Positions 39,336 to 47,364 of a stretch of 64,000 bases of DNA are shown here, piece after piece (the first letter of the stretch is position 1; every line of letters begins with the position of its first letter). A program made the position numbers and the translations under genes. Location of the stretch: positions 1 to 64,000 of the forward strand of contig JAILZL010000011.1 in NCBI GenBank assembly GCA_023512475.1. The letters are read 5' to 3'. Source of the stretch: Syntrophobacterales bacterium (lineage in GTDB: Bacteria > Desulfobacterota > Desulfobaccia > Desulfobaccales > 0-14-0-80-60-11). The notes beneath the pieces are model-generated. The model did not search any database. It saw only the letters and a list, made by a program, of their open reading frames with translations, and was not told where the DNA came from.

Positions 39336-41057
39336 ATGCGGAGATCTGGCTGGACCGGGGCTGTGGTGGGGCTGCTGACGCTTTTTTTGGGGCTGGCGCC
39401 CGCCGTCCTGGCCGCCGACCCGCCGGGGGACCGGCTCACGGTCTTCGGGGTGGCGAGCGACGCCCAGGGCAAGGGCATCAAAGAGGTGGCGGTGGAGCTC
39501 CAGGTGAACGGGCAGACGGTGCCGGCGGTGGAGAAGGACCCTCCGGAAACCGGCCCCCGGGGCAGTTTTGTGGCCCACTACCTCCTGCCGCCGGGGACCC
39601 TGCCGGGGGCGAACCTCACCTTGCGGGTCCACAAACCCAGCTGGGAGACCCGGGAGATCCGCCTCACCCCGGTGGCCGCCGGCACGGACGCCGCCGGCCG
39701 CCGCCTCTTTGAGGCGGAAGCCGAGGTCACCCTGGGCCGCCGGATCACCCCGGCCTTCTGGATGGCCGCCTTCGTCCTCCTCCTGGTGTATGTCCTCATC
39801 GCCGCGGAGGTGATGCACCGCACCCTGGCCGCCTTCCTGGGGGCCTCCCTGGTGCTCTTCGTCTCCTACACCCTGGGCACCTTCGACCGACAATACTTCA
39901 TCGTCTCCTTTGAAGACGCCATGCAGGCCATCGACCTCAATGTCATCTTCCTCCTCATGGGGATGATGATCATCGTGGGGGTGCTCAAAAAGACCGGCCT
40001 CTTTCAATGGCTGGCCTACAAATCCTACGCCCTGGCCCGGGGGAATATTTTTCTCCTCTCCCTCATCCTGCAATTCATCACCGCGGTGGCCTCCGCCTTC
40101 CTGGACAATGTCACCACCATGCTCCTGTTGCTGCCGGTGACCATCGAGATTGCGGTGACGTTGAAGGTCAACCCCCTGGCCCTCATCATTCCGGAGGTCT
40201 TTGCCTCCAATGTGGGGGGCACCGCCACCCTGATCGGCGATCCCCCCAACATCCTCATCGGCTCCTACGCCAAGCTCACCTTTGTCCAGTTCGTCCTCAA
40301 TCTGGGGCTGGCAGTGGTGGTCTGTCTGTTCGTCAGTTCCCTGTGGTATCTCTGGTGGTACAAGAAGGGCTACCTGGAGGCGGAGGTCAAGGATGTGGCC
40401 CGCACCATTGCCTATCTGCGCCACGAATACCGGATCACCGACCGGAAACTGGCGGCCCTGGGACTGGGAATTCTGGCCTTCGTCATCCTCCTCTTTCTCC
40501 TCCACGGGCTGCTGCACATGGAGCCCTCCATCGCCGCCATTTTGGGGGCCATGCTCCTTTTGGTCTTCAGCCGCACCGACATCGTGGAGATGCTGGAGCA
40601 TGAGGTGGAGTGGCCCACCCTCATCTTTTTCATGGGTCTGTTCATCGTGATCGCCGGCGCGGAGGAGACCGGCCTCATCCAGCTCATTGCCGAAGGGGTG
40701 CGGGACCTGTCCCGGGGCAACCTGGCCCTGGCCGTCGTTTTGATTCTCTGGGTCTCGGCCATCGCCAGTGCCATCATTGACAACATCCCCTTCACCGCCA
40801 CCATGCTCCCCATCGTGGCCTTTCTCAACACGGCCATCCCGGGGGCGGAAAGCGGCGTGCTCTGGTGGGCCCTGGCCCTGGGGGCCTGCCTGGGCGGGAA
40901 CGCCACCATGATCGGCGCCTCCGCCAATGTGGTGACGGTGGGGCTGCTGGAAAAGGCGGGCTATCACATCTCCTTTCTGGGCTACATCCGGGCCTGCTGG
41001 CTGCCCACGCTGTTCACCATCATCATCTCCACCATCTATCTCCTGCTTTTTTACTAG
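39336..41057 (+). CDS. ArsB/NhaD/SLC13-superfamily permease with periplasmic N-terminal domain (paralogue 2)
   Basis: 573 residues, the same architecture as paralogue 1: signal segment (~1-27), beta-sandwich (VFGVASDAQGKGIKEVAVELQVNG), then ~11 spans with FLDNVTTMLLLLPVTIEIA, SNVGGTATLIGDPPNILIGSYA and IIDNIPFTATMLPIV. The membrane part is nearly identical to paralogue 1 whereas the periplasmic domain has diverged clearly. This suggests a tandem duplication in which the sensing or partner domain evolved faster. GGGAGGAGG lies upstream of the ATG, right after the terminator. Transported ion unknown. Confidence 0.85.
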   Translation: MRRSGWTGAVVGLLTLFLGLAPAVLAADPPGDRLTVFGVASDAQGKGIKEVAVELQVNGQTVPAVEKDPPETGPRGSFVAHYLLPPGTLPGANLTLRVHKPSWETREIRLTPVAAGTDAAGRRLFEAEAEVTLGRRITPAFWMAAFVLLLVYVLIAAEVMHRTLAAFLGASLVLFVSYTLGTFDRQYFIVSFEDAMQAIDLNVIFLLMGMMIIVGVLKKTGLFQWLAYKSYALARGNIFLLSLILQFITAVASAFLDNVTTMLLLLPVTIEIAVTLKVNPLALIIPEVFASNVGGTATLIGDPPNILIGSYAKLTFVQFVLNLGLAVVVCLFVSSLWYLWWYKKGYLEAEVKDVARTIAYLRHEYRITDRKLAALGLGILAFVILLFLLHGLLHMEPSIAAILGAMLLLVFSRTDIVEMLEHEVEWPTLIFFMGLFIVIAGAEETGLIQLIAEGVRDLSRGNLALAVVLILWVSAIASAIIDNIPFTATMLPIVAFLNTAIPGAESGVLWWALALGACLGGNATMIGASANVVTVGLLEKAGYHISFLGYIRACWLPTLFTIIISTIYLLLFY

Positions 41058-41427
41058 GTCCCCGGGGGCCGCGGCCCCCGGTCCCTGACAGGTGGTGAAG
41101 AGGTGATTGGGGGAAGGGGCCAGGGGTCAGAGGCCCCTCCCCCGCCCCGGAGAGGGGTTGCCAGCCCGGTGAAAAGGGCGGGCCCTGGCCGGCCGCCCCT
41201 TTGGCTCCTCTGCCTGCCCCCATTTAAGGGGAGAGAGGCTAAGAGGGCCGCTTTTCCTTTTCCCCCGCCGAACTAATGGTGCCCGCCTCACACCCTCTTT
41301 TTGCCCGGGAAGGCCGGGAGAAAGGGCCGGCCCCTGGGCCCGTCAGGCATCCCGGGGCCGGCCCGGCCTTGATTCCCCCGAGGTTTGGGGGTATCTTTCC
41401 TTCAAGGGAATTCTCAAGGGAATCAAA
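41058..41427. other. 370-base intergenic region with a strong hairpin
   Basis: Just after the permease stop, CCGGGGGCC (41062-41070) and GGCCCCCGG (41073-41081) form a strong stem without a T tract, possibly an RNA end. The rest is C-rich on one strand with no gene. AAGGGAATCAAA near the right edge is the ribosome site of the kinase gene. Confidence 0.5.
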
Positions 41428-43461
41428 ATGGATATGGCCGTGGAGGGGAAGGGCCACCCCGAGGGGACGCCCGCCGGCACCGAAGAGGTGAGGCCGCGAC
41501 TGGCGGTCTGCCTGCCGCCGTCGGCCGCCGCGCCTGAGCTGGTGCGGGCCGCCCACCGCCGGGCCGCGGCCCTGGGGGCCGAGTGGTTCGCCCTGAGCGT
41601 GGAGACCCCGGAGCAGGCCCGCCTCGCCCCTGAGGGGCGGGAGGCCCTCCTCCAGGCCCTGGAGCTGGCCGCCAGGCTGGGGGGGCAGGTGGCCCAGGCC
41701 TCCGGGGTGCATGTGGGCCGGGCGATCCTTCGCTTTGCCCGGGAGCACCGCCTCACCGCCCTCCTGGTGGGGCGGAGCCGGAGTGGCGGCTGGCGGCGCC
41801 TTTTCCATCGGCCGCTGGCGGAGGATCTCCTCCGCCACAGCGGCCTGGAGGTGGTGGTCCTGCCGGTCCCGGAAGGAGAGCCCGGGCCCGCCGCGGCCCG
41901 GTCTGCGTTCGCCCCCTCCCGGCGGCTGCTGGCGGAGTACGGGCTGGCCGCCGCCGGGGTGGCCCTGGTGAGCGCGGCGGCCGGGCTGGTCTCCCCCTGG
42001 CTCTCCTTCACCGGCGTGGTGCTCCTCTATCTCTTCGGGGTGGCGGTCCTGTCCGCCACGCTCAGCCGGGGGCCCGCCCTGGTGGCGGCCGGGGCCGGGG
42101 TGGCGGCGGTGGATTTCCTCTTTGTGCCGGAGTACTGGTCCTTCCGCATCGCCTATCCGGATTTTGCCCTCACCCTGGTGGTCATGCTCACCGTGAGTCT
42201 GCTCATCAGCGGGCTCACGGCCCGCAGCCGTTTCCAGGCCCGGGTGGCCCGGCTGCGGGAACGTCAGGCCGCAGCCATGTACGACCTCAGCCAGAAACTC
42301 AGCCTCGCCGCGGACCGGGAGACGCTTTTGGCCACCGCGGTGGCCCATCTGGAGGAGGTCTTTGAGGCCCGGGTGTCGGTGCTCCTCCCCGGGGCGGACG
42401 GGGAGCTTCGGCTGGCCGCGGGGCCGCCTTTGCCGGACGACGTGCGGGAGGCCATGGTGGCCCGCTGGGTCTATCGCTACCGCCATCCCGCCGGGGCCGG
42501 CACCGCTACCCTGCCGGCGGTCCAGGCCCTCTATGTCCCCCTGGGCCCGCCCCAGGAGCCGGTGGGGGTGCTGCGGCTGGAGCTGCCGGCCAAGCCCACT
42601 GCGGTGGCGGAAATCCTGCCGCTGCTCCAGGGTCTGGCCCGGCAGGTGGGTCTGGCGCTGGAGCGGGAGGAGCTCTCCCGCCAAGCCCGGGCGGCCCAGG
42701 TGGAGATCGAGGCGGAGCGCCTGCGCAACGTCCTTCTCAGCTCCGTGTCCCATGACCTGCGGACCCCCCTCGCCGTCATTGCCGGCTCGGCCAGCACCCT
42801 GCTGGAAAGCCCCGGTCTGGAGGACGCCACCCGCACGGAGCTGATCCACACCATCTATGACGAGGCCCGCCGCCTGGACCGGCTGGTGCACAACCTGCTG
42901 GAGATGAGCCGGCTGCAGTCCGGCCGGGTGGAGCTGAACCGGGACTGGCATGACCTGGAGGAGGTCCTGGGGAGCGCCCTGCACCAGCTGGAGGCCCGGC
43001 TGCAGGGGCGGTCTCTGACCCTGGACCTGGACCCCGACCTGCCCCTGGTGAAACTGGATGCCCTCCTCATCGAGCGGGTTTTCATCAATCTGTTGGATAA
43101 TGCCCTCAAATACAGCCCGGAGGGTCAGCCCATCACCCTGAGGGCCTTCCGGAGCCCGGGGGAGGTGGTGGTGGAAGTGGCGGATGCCGGGCCGGGTCTG
43201 CCTCCCGGGGCGGAGGCCCAGGTCTTCGACAAGTTTTACCAGGCGGCTCCGGGACGTCACCGGGGGGTGGGTCTGGGATTGAGCATCTGCCGCAGCATTG
43301 TGGAGATCCATGGCGGCCGCATGGAGGCGGCCAACCGGCCGGAAGGCGGGGCGGTCTTCCGCTTCACCCTGCCCCTGACGGAAGATGCCCCCCAAAACGG
43401 CCGGGAGATGCCCCAGCCGGAGGGGGGACCGCCCCATGAAGCCCCGTATTCTCCTTATTGA
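41428..43461 (+). CDS. KdpD-like sensor histidine kinase lacking the KdpD ATP-binding input domain
   Basis: 677 residues. A universal-stress-protein-like domain (~22-150) is followed by four membrane spans of DUF4118 type (~170-262), a GAF-like region (~290-420) and a HisKA/HATPase core. LSSVSHDLRTPLAVIAGSAST carries the phospho-His, and GLGLSICRSIVEIHGG the G2 box. True KdpD has an additional N-terminal domain with Walker motifs that senses K+; it is absent. No kdpFABC genes occur in the window. The signal is therefore uncertain. The regulator gene overlaps its 3' end by 26 bases. Confidence 0.9.
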   Translation: MDMAVEGKGHPEGTPAGTEEVRPRLAVCLPPSAAAPELVRAAHRRAAALGAEWFALSVETPEQARLAPEGREALLQALELAARLGGQVAQASGVHVGRAILRFAREHRLTALLVGRSRSGGWRRLFHRPLAEDLLRHSGLEVVVLPVPEGEPGPAAARSAFAPSRRLLAEYGLAAAGVALVSAAAGLVSPWLSFTGVVLLYLFGVAVLSATLSRGPALVAAGAGVAAVDFLFVPEYWSFRIAYPDFALTLVVMLTVSLLISGLTARSRFQARVARLRERQAAAMYDLSQKLSLAADRETLLATAVAHLEEVFEARVSVLLPGADGELRLAAGPPLPDDVREAMVARWVYRYRHPAGAGTATLPAVQALYVPLGPPQEPVGVLRLELPAKPTAVAEILPLLQGLARQVGLALEREELSRQARAAQVEIEAERLRNVLLSSVSHDLRTPLAVIAGSASTLLESPGLEDATRTELIHTIYDEARRLDRLVHNLLEMSRLQSGRVELNRDWHDLEEVLGSALHQLEARLQGRSLTLDLDPDLPLVKLDALLIERVFINLLDNALKYSPEGQPITLRAFRSPGEVVVEVADAGPGLPPGAEAQVFDKFYQAAPGRHRGVGLGLSICRSIVEIHGGRMEAANRPEGGAVFRFTLPLTEDAPQNGREMPQPEGGPPHEAPYSPY

Positions 43462-44131
43462 GGATGACGTGCATATCCGCCGGTTCTTGCGGGCCAGCCT
43501 GCCCACCCAGGGGTATGAGCTCCTGGAGGCGGCCGACGGCCGGGAGGGCCTGGCCCTGGCCGCCTCCCAGCCGGTGGAGGTCATCCTGCTGGACCTGGGA
43601 CTCCCGGATCTGGAGGGCATCGAGATCATCCGGCAGGTGCGGCAGTGGTCCCGGGTGCCCATCATCGTGCTCTCCGCCCGGGACCAGGAGCGGGAGAAGG
43701 TGGTCACCCTGGATGCGGGCGCCGACGACTACCTCACCAAGCCCTTCGGGGTAGGGGAGCTTCTGGCCCGCATCCGGGTGGCCCTGCGCCGTTCCCTGCA
43801 GGACCGGGAGGGCCGGGCCGAAACCTTCTTTGAGGTGGGGAAGATCCGGGTGGATCTGGAGAAGCGCCGGGTCTTCCGGGCCGGGGAGGAGGTGCACCTC
43901 ACCCCCACCGAATACAAGCTCCTCACCGTGCTCATCCGCCACGCCGGCAAGGTGGTGACCCACCGCCAGCTCCTCAAGGAGGTCTGGGGGCCCTCCTTTG
44001 TGGATCAGGGGGCCTACCTGCGCATCTTTGTGCGCCATCTTAGGCGCAAGCTGGAGGACAACCCCGCCCGCCCGGCCTTTCTCCTCACAGACCCCGGGGT
44101 GGGCTACCGCCTGCGGGCCCCGGAGGAGTGA
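43436..44131 (+). CDS. KdpE/OmpR-type response regulator
   Basis: 231 residues. Receiver domain with acidic pair E8-D9-D10 (LIEDD), phospho-acceptor D in ILLDLGLPDLEG (about D52), and K in YLTKPF. A winged-helix OmpR-type DNA-binding domain (~130-228; LTPTEYKLLTVLIRHAGKVVTHRQLLKEVWG) ends in VGYRLRAPEE. Most like KdpE. It is translated from within the kinase gene's 3' end (ATG 43436, GGAGGGGGGACC upstream), so the two form a cognate pair. Targets unknown since no K+ transport operon is nearby. Confidence 0.92.
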   Translation: MKPRILLIEDDVHIRRFLRASLPTQGYELLEAADGREGLALAASQPVEVILLDLGLPDLEGIEIIRQVRQWSRVPIIVLSARDQEREKVVTLDAGADDYLTKPFGVGELLARIRVALRRSLQDREGRAETFFEVGKIRVDLEKRRVFRAGEEVHLTPTEYKLLTVLIRHAGKVVTHRQLLKEVWGPSFVDQGAYLRIFVRHLRRKLEDNPARPAFLLTDPGVGYRLRAPEE

Positions 44132-44431
44132 ATCTCCACCCCATCCCCGGCCCTGGGGTATCAGGATCCTGATGGCTGAGGGCCGGGCCGGTTCGAGTCC
44201 GGAGGGGGGAGGGTCTGGCAGGCTGGCGGTCCGCCAACGGGAAGCCGCTTGGCCTCAAGCCGTCGGGCGAGCCGGGACGGAAACCAGGTGAAGGGCGCCC
44301 CGGGGCGTCTTTGCCCTGTGGAGGGAACGAAAGAACCAGGGCAGGGCAACCCCCTGGGGCAGAGAAAGACACGGGGAACGGGCTGACCGGCCCCACCGGG
44401 CGCGGGAAGGACCTTGCCGGGGCCGGCCCTG
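44132..44431. other. Intergenic region with a perfect 14-bp palindrome
   Basis: No gene seen. ATCAGGATCCTGAT (44160-44173) is a perfect palindrome. CGCC/GGCG arms near 44297-44308 followed by TCTTT may end the regulator transcript. GGTTCGAGTCC at 44190-44200 resembles a tRNA T-arm but no tRNA can be folded around it. Confidence 0.4.
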
Positions 44432-44626
44432 TCAGGACCCCCCTTCCGTCTCTTTCCGGCCCGGGGGATCGTCCTCCGGGCACGGGCAGAGCCCGTGCTT
44501 GTGCACCAGCTGTCCCAGTTTGTTGCAGTACAGGGCCGCAAAGGTCCGGCAGGAGCCGGCTCCGTCCACTGCCTCGGCAGTGGGGAAGGAGGCCTCCGGA
44601 CAACTCAAGTCACACCACCTGGGCAT
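44432..44626 (-). CDS. Cys-rich small protein downstream of selD
   Basis: 64 residues with six cysteines (C5, C9, C26, C34, C47, C49). The sequence includes SCRTFAALYCNKLGQLVHKH and a final CPCPEDDPPGRKETEGGS. The pattern suggests a metal-binding or disulfide-bonded cytoplasmic mini-protein. I do not know its function. GGGAGGACGG precedes the ATG at 44626, which supports real translation. It lies 125 bases beyond selD on the same strand and may be co-transcribed, but a selenium role is only a guess. Confidence 0.62.
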   Translation of the reverse strand: MPRWCDLSCPEASFPTAEAVDGAGSCRTFAALYCNKLGQLVHKHGLCPCPEDDPPGRKETEGGS

Positions 44627-44751
44627 CCGTCCTCCCGTATCACCATGGCGGGCAGGCTGTTTCCGGGGAAGACCCAGGCCCCGGAACCGTTTTTCTCGCC
44701 CCTGCGCCTGGATGTGGCCCGGGCTCTCCCCCTGCCCGGTTATCAGCGGGC

Positions 44752-45804
44752 TTACGGCCGGAGGATGATTCTGCCGGGGCCGGTGCCGCTCACCTCCCCG
44801 ATGCGGGCCGCCTGGGGGAAGCCCTCCCGCCGCAGGGCCCCCAGGAGGGCGTCGGCCGCCTCCGGGGCCGCGGCCAGGAGGAGCCCGCCGTTGGTCTGGG
44901 CGTCAGCCAGAAGATCCAGGAGCACCGGATCCACCCCCGGGTCCACCGTGAGGCTCCGGGCGCAGAAATTGCGATTGGCGAAGCTCCCGGCGGGCACCAG
45001 CCCCATGGCGGCGTAGTCATAAGCCCGGGGCAACAGGGGCACCTGCCGGGCGGCCAGGGTGAGTTCCACCCCGCTGGCCACCGCCAGCTCCAGGGCGTGG
45101 CCCAGAAGCCCGAACCCGGTGATGTCGGTGAGGCCGTGCACCGCGCCCGGGGCCAGGCACTCTTCGGGGAGGCGGTTCAAGGCGGTCATCACCGCCACCG
45201 CCGCGGCCTCGGCCTCCGGGTCGGCCAGGCGGCCTTTCATGGCCGTGGCGATGACGCCGGTGCCCACCGGCTTGGTGAGCAAAAGCACATCCCCGGGGCG
45301 GGCCCCGGCGTTGGTGAGGACCCGGTCAGGATGCACCACTCCCGTCACCGCCAGCCCGTATTTGAGCTCGGTGTCCTCCACGCTGTGGCCGCCCACCAGG
45401 AGCGCCCCGGCCTCGTGGATCTTGTCCAACCCCCCGGCCAGGATGTCTTTGAGCACCTCCTTGGGCACCGTGGCGCTGGGGTAGCAGACGATGTTCAGCG
45501 CCGTCAGCGGCCGCCCGCCCATGGCAAAGACATCGCTGATGGCGTTGGCCGCGGCGATCTGCCCGAAGGTGTAGGGGTCGTTCACCACCGGGGTGAAGAA
45601 GTCCACCGTCTGGATGAGGGCGATCTCCGGCGTCAGGCGGAAGACGCCCGCATCATCCGCGGTTTCCAGCCCCACGAGGAGATCCGGGTGCGCCCGGCGG
45701 GGGAGCGTGGCCAGGATTTCCTCCAGCAACCCGGGAGGAAGCTTGGCGGCTCACCCCGCGGCCCGGACCTGCTCCATCAGCGGCTTGTACGATTGTTCAG
45801 CCAT
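44752..45804 (-). CDS. selD: Selenide, water dikinase (selenophosphate synthase), Sec-containing
   Basis: About 350 residues if the in-frame UGA at 45753-45751 is read as selenocysteine U18: it starts MAEQSYKPLMEQVRAAGU, then AAKLPPGLLEEILATLPR. Sec/Cys at this site is the catalytic nucleophile of SelD (C17 in E. coli). Downstream are the glycine-rich ATP-binding features (ETADDAGVFRL, GQIAAANAISDVFAMGG, HGLTDITGFGLLGHA, DAQTNGGLLLA). SelD makes selenophosphate from selenide and ATP for Sec-tRNA. ATG 45804 has AGGACGCC upstream. A caller that treats UGA as stop would begin at 45729 and lose the active site. No selA, selB or tRNA-Sec is in the window. Confidence 0.95.
45718..45740 (-). promoter_or_regulatory. 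SECIS hairpin of selD
   Basis: On the minus strand TTCCTCC (45740-45734) pairs perfectly with GGAGGAA (45724-45718) around a 9-base loop CGGGTTGCT. The loop starts 18 bases after the UGA and has G at its second position. This fits the bacterial SECIS pattern (stem 4-16 bp, small loop, 16-37 bases from UGA) and supports Sec insertion by SelB. Confidence 0.8.
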
Positions 45805-45912
45805 GGCGTCCTAGATGGTGACCGATGTCAGTCTGGGGGAGCGGGCCAGGGCTCGTGGACCTCTGCCCCTCTCCCCCACCCTCTTCCCCTTTGAGCGGGG
45901 ATGGAAAGGGTA

Positions 45913-45938
45913 GGGAGCCAGGCTCGCGGCTCCCTTTT
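45913..45938 (+). terminator. Orphan intrinsic terminator in the selD-ykgJ divergent gap
   Basis: GGGAGCC (45913-45919) and GGCTCCC (45928-45934) form a stem followed by TTTT on the plus strand. No plus-strand gene precedes it closely, so it may end a short leader or small RNA, or attenuate the cysteine-cluster gene at 46064. Confidence 0.5.
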
Positions 45939-46063
45939 ACCTCCACTTTATCTGAGATTGTCCCCTGGGACAAGGGCGGGGGCAGGGTTTGTCCTGGCAA
46001 TTCTTCCGGGTTATGTGGTACAGAGCAGGGGAGGTGCCCATCCTCTGTCAGGGGGAGTTCCTC

Positions 46064-46744
46064 ATGCTCTCGCCCGCCCTCCTCACCGCCGGGGTGGCCC
46101 GCCGGGTGGCGGAAGCCGGTGCCGCGCCTGACCCGGCCGCCCTTCTGGCCGTCACCCGGGAGGTTTATGCCCTCTGGGACTGGACCGTGCGCCAGTTTGA
46201 GGCCGGCCAGCCGCTGCCTGAGCCGGTGGCCTGCCGGCCGGGCTGCAGCTTCTGTTGTTACAACCGGGTGGAGCTGACCCCGCCGGAGGCTTTTCTCATG
46301 GCCGACTTTCTTTTGCGGGGGGTGGCGCCGGCGCAGCTTCCCGGGCTTCTGGCGGCGCTGGAGGAGGAGCTGGCCCGGCGTCGGGGGCTCAGCCCCACGG
46401 AGTTGGCCCGGCGGCGCCGGGAGTTCCCCTGCCCATTTCTGAGCCGGGACCACTGCGGCATCTACCCGGTCCGGCCTCTCATGTGCCGGGCCATGCACTC
46501 TCTGGAGGCGGAACACTGCCGGCGCTCCCTGGAGTCCGCCGAGCTTCTCCCGGACCGCTACTACGAACATCGCCATGACTTCGCCCGAGCCCTCAGCCGG
46601 GGGCTCATCGAGGGAGCGGCACGCCGCGGCTGTCAGGTGCTGCCCTTGGACCTGGTGGCGGCGTTGCGGCAGATCCTGGCCACCCCGGAGGCCCTGCCCC
46701 GCTGGCTCAGAGGGGAGCCGGTGTTTACAGCGGAGCGGGGCTGA
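46064..46744 (+). CDS. YkgJ-family cysteine-cluster protein
   Basis: 226 residues. CRPGCSFCCYNRVELTPPEAF and later FPCPFLSRDHCGIYPVRPLMCRAMHS give the CxxxCxxCC...C...C...C cysteine set of the YkgJ (Fe-S/zinc cluster) family. These are thought to bind an iron-sulfur or zinc cluster; function is unknown for most members. The start at 46064 is chosen for the GGGGGAG site 6 bases upstream; an earlier TTG at 45989 lacks one. It is divergent from selD and convergent with rpiB. Confidence 0.82.
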   Translation: MLSPALLTAGVARRVAEAGAAPDPAALLAVTREVYALWDWTVRQFEAGQPLPEPVACRPGCSFCCYNRVELTPPEAFLMADFLLRGVAPAQLPGLLAALEEELARRRGLSPTELARRRREFPCPFLSRDHCGIYPVRPLMCRAMHSLEAEHCRRSLESAELLPDRYYEHRHDFARALSRGLIEGAARRGCQVLPLDLVAALRQILATPEALPRWLRGEPVFTAERG

Positions 46745-46804
46745 AGGAGCGGACCCGGCTCGCAAAAGCCGCCACCTCATCCCGCTGGGCCTGCGGGGCG
46801 GAGC

Positions 46805-47260
46805 TCAGGGCCCCTCGCTTTGCTCCAGGCGGTTAATCTTGGCCAGGCGGCGGCGGTGGCGCTCGGCGCCCTGAAACCGGGCCTGGAGAAAAGTCTTCAC
46901 CAGCTCCCAGGCCAGGGCGAAGCAGGTGACCCGCCCCCCCAGGCAGAGGATGTTCATGTCGTCGTGTTCCACCCCCTGGCGGGCGGAGTAGATCTCGGTG
47001 ATGAGGGCGGCCCGGGCCCCGGGGACTTTGTTGGCGGCGATGGAGGCGCCCACCCCGCTGCCGCAGATGGCAATGCCCCGGTCCACCTCGCCGGCGGCCA
47101 CGGCCTTCGCCAGGGGGATGACGAAATCCGGGAAATCATCGGCGGGGTTGTACTCCAGGGCGCCGAAATCCCGCACCTCATGGCCCAGGCCCCGGATCTC
47201 TTCCTTGAGCTGTTCCTTGAGTTCAAAGCCGCCGTGGTCGGCGGCCAGTCCGATGCGCAT
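46805..47260 (-). CDS. rpiB: Ribose-5-phosphate isomerase B
   Basis: 151 residues. MRIGLAADHGGFELKEQLKE is the family N-terminus. C66 (CGSGVG) is the catalytic base-forming thiol and H99 (EHDDMN) the ring-opening residue. It interconverts ribose-5-phosphate and ribulose-5-phosphate in the cytoplasm. AAGGAGCAGAGAAC precedes the ATG at 47260. It lies ~104 bases after the transketolase stop on the same strand, so the two pentose-phosphate genes are likely co-transcribed. The C-terminal ~10 residues are slightly longer than in E. coli. Confidence 0.95.
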   Translation of the reverse strand: MRIGLAADHGGFELKEQLKEEIRGLGHEVRDFGALEYNPADDFPDFVIPLAKAVAAGEVDRGIAICGSGVGASIAANKVPGARAALITEIYSARQGVEHDDMNILCLGGRVTCFALAWELVKTFLQARFQGAERHRRRLAKINRLEQSEGP

Positions 47261-47364
47261 GTTCTCTGCTCCTTGGGGCGAAGGTGGGTGGCGGCCGTTC
47301 CTGCCGCCCCGCACCTGACCCTGCCGGGCTTGAATTGAGGGCCCCGGGACGGCGCGTGGCTCCT

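Noticed and set aside
44190-44200. GGTTCGAGTCC, like a tRNA T-arm; possible tRNA-Sec near selD
   Set aside because: No matching acceptor stem, anticodon arm or D-arm can be built around it, and the T-stem has a mismatch.
44645-45016. Plus-strand frame over the 3' end of selD
   Set aside because: Runs antisense to selD and has no recognisable domain; selD on the minus strand is unmistakable.
45729-45804. Reading the UGA in selD as a stop and starting at the next Leu/Met-type codon
   Set aside because: Would remove the conserved N-terminus and catalytic residue that are perfectly preserved upstream in the same frame.
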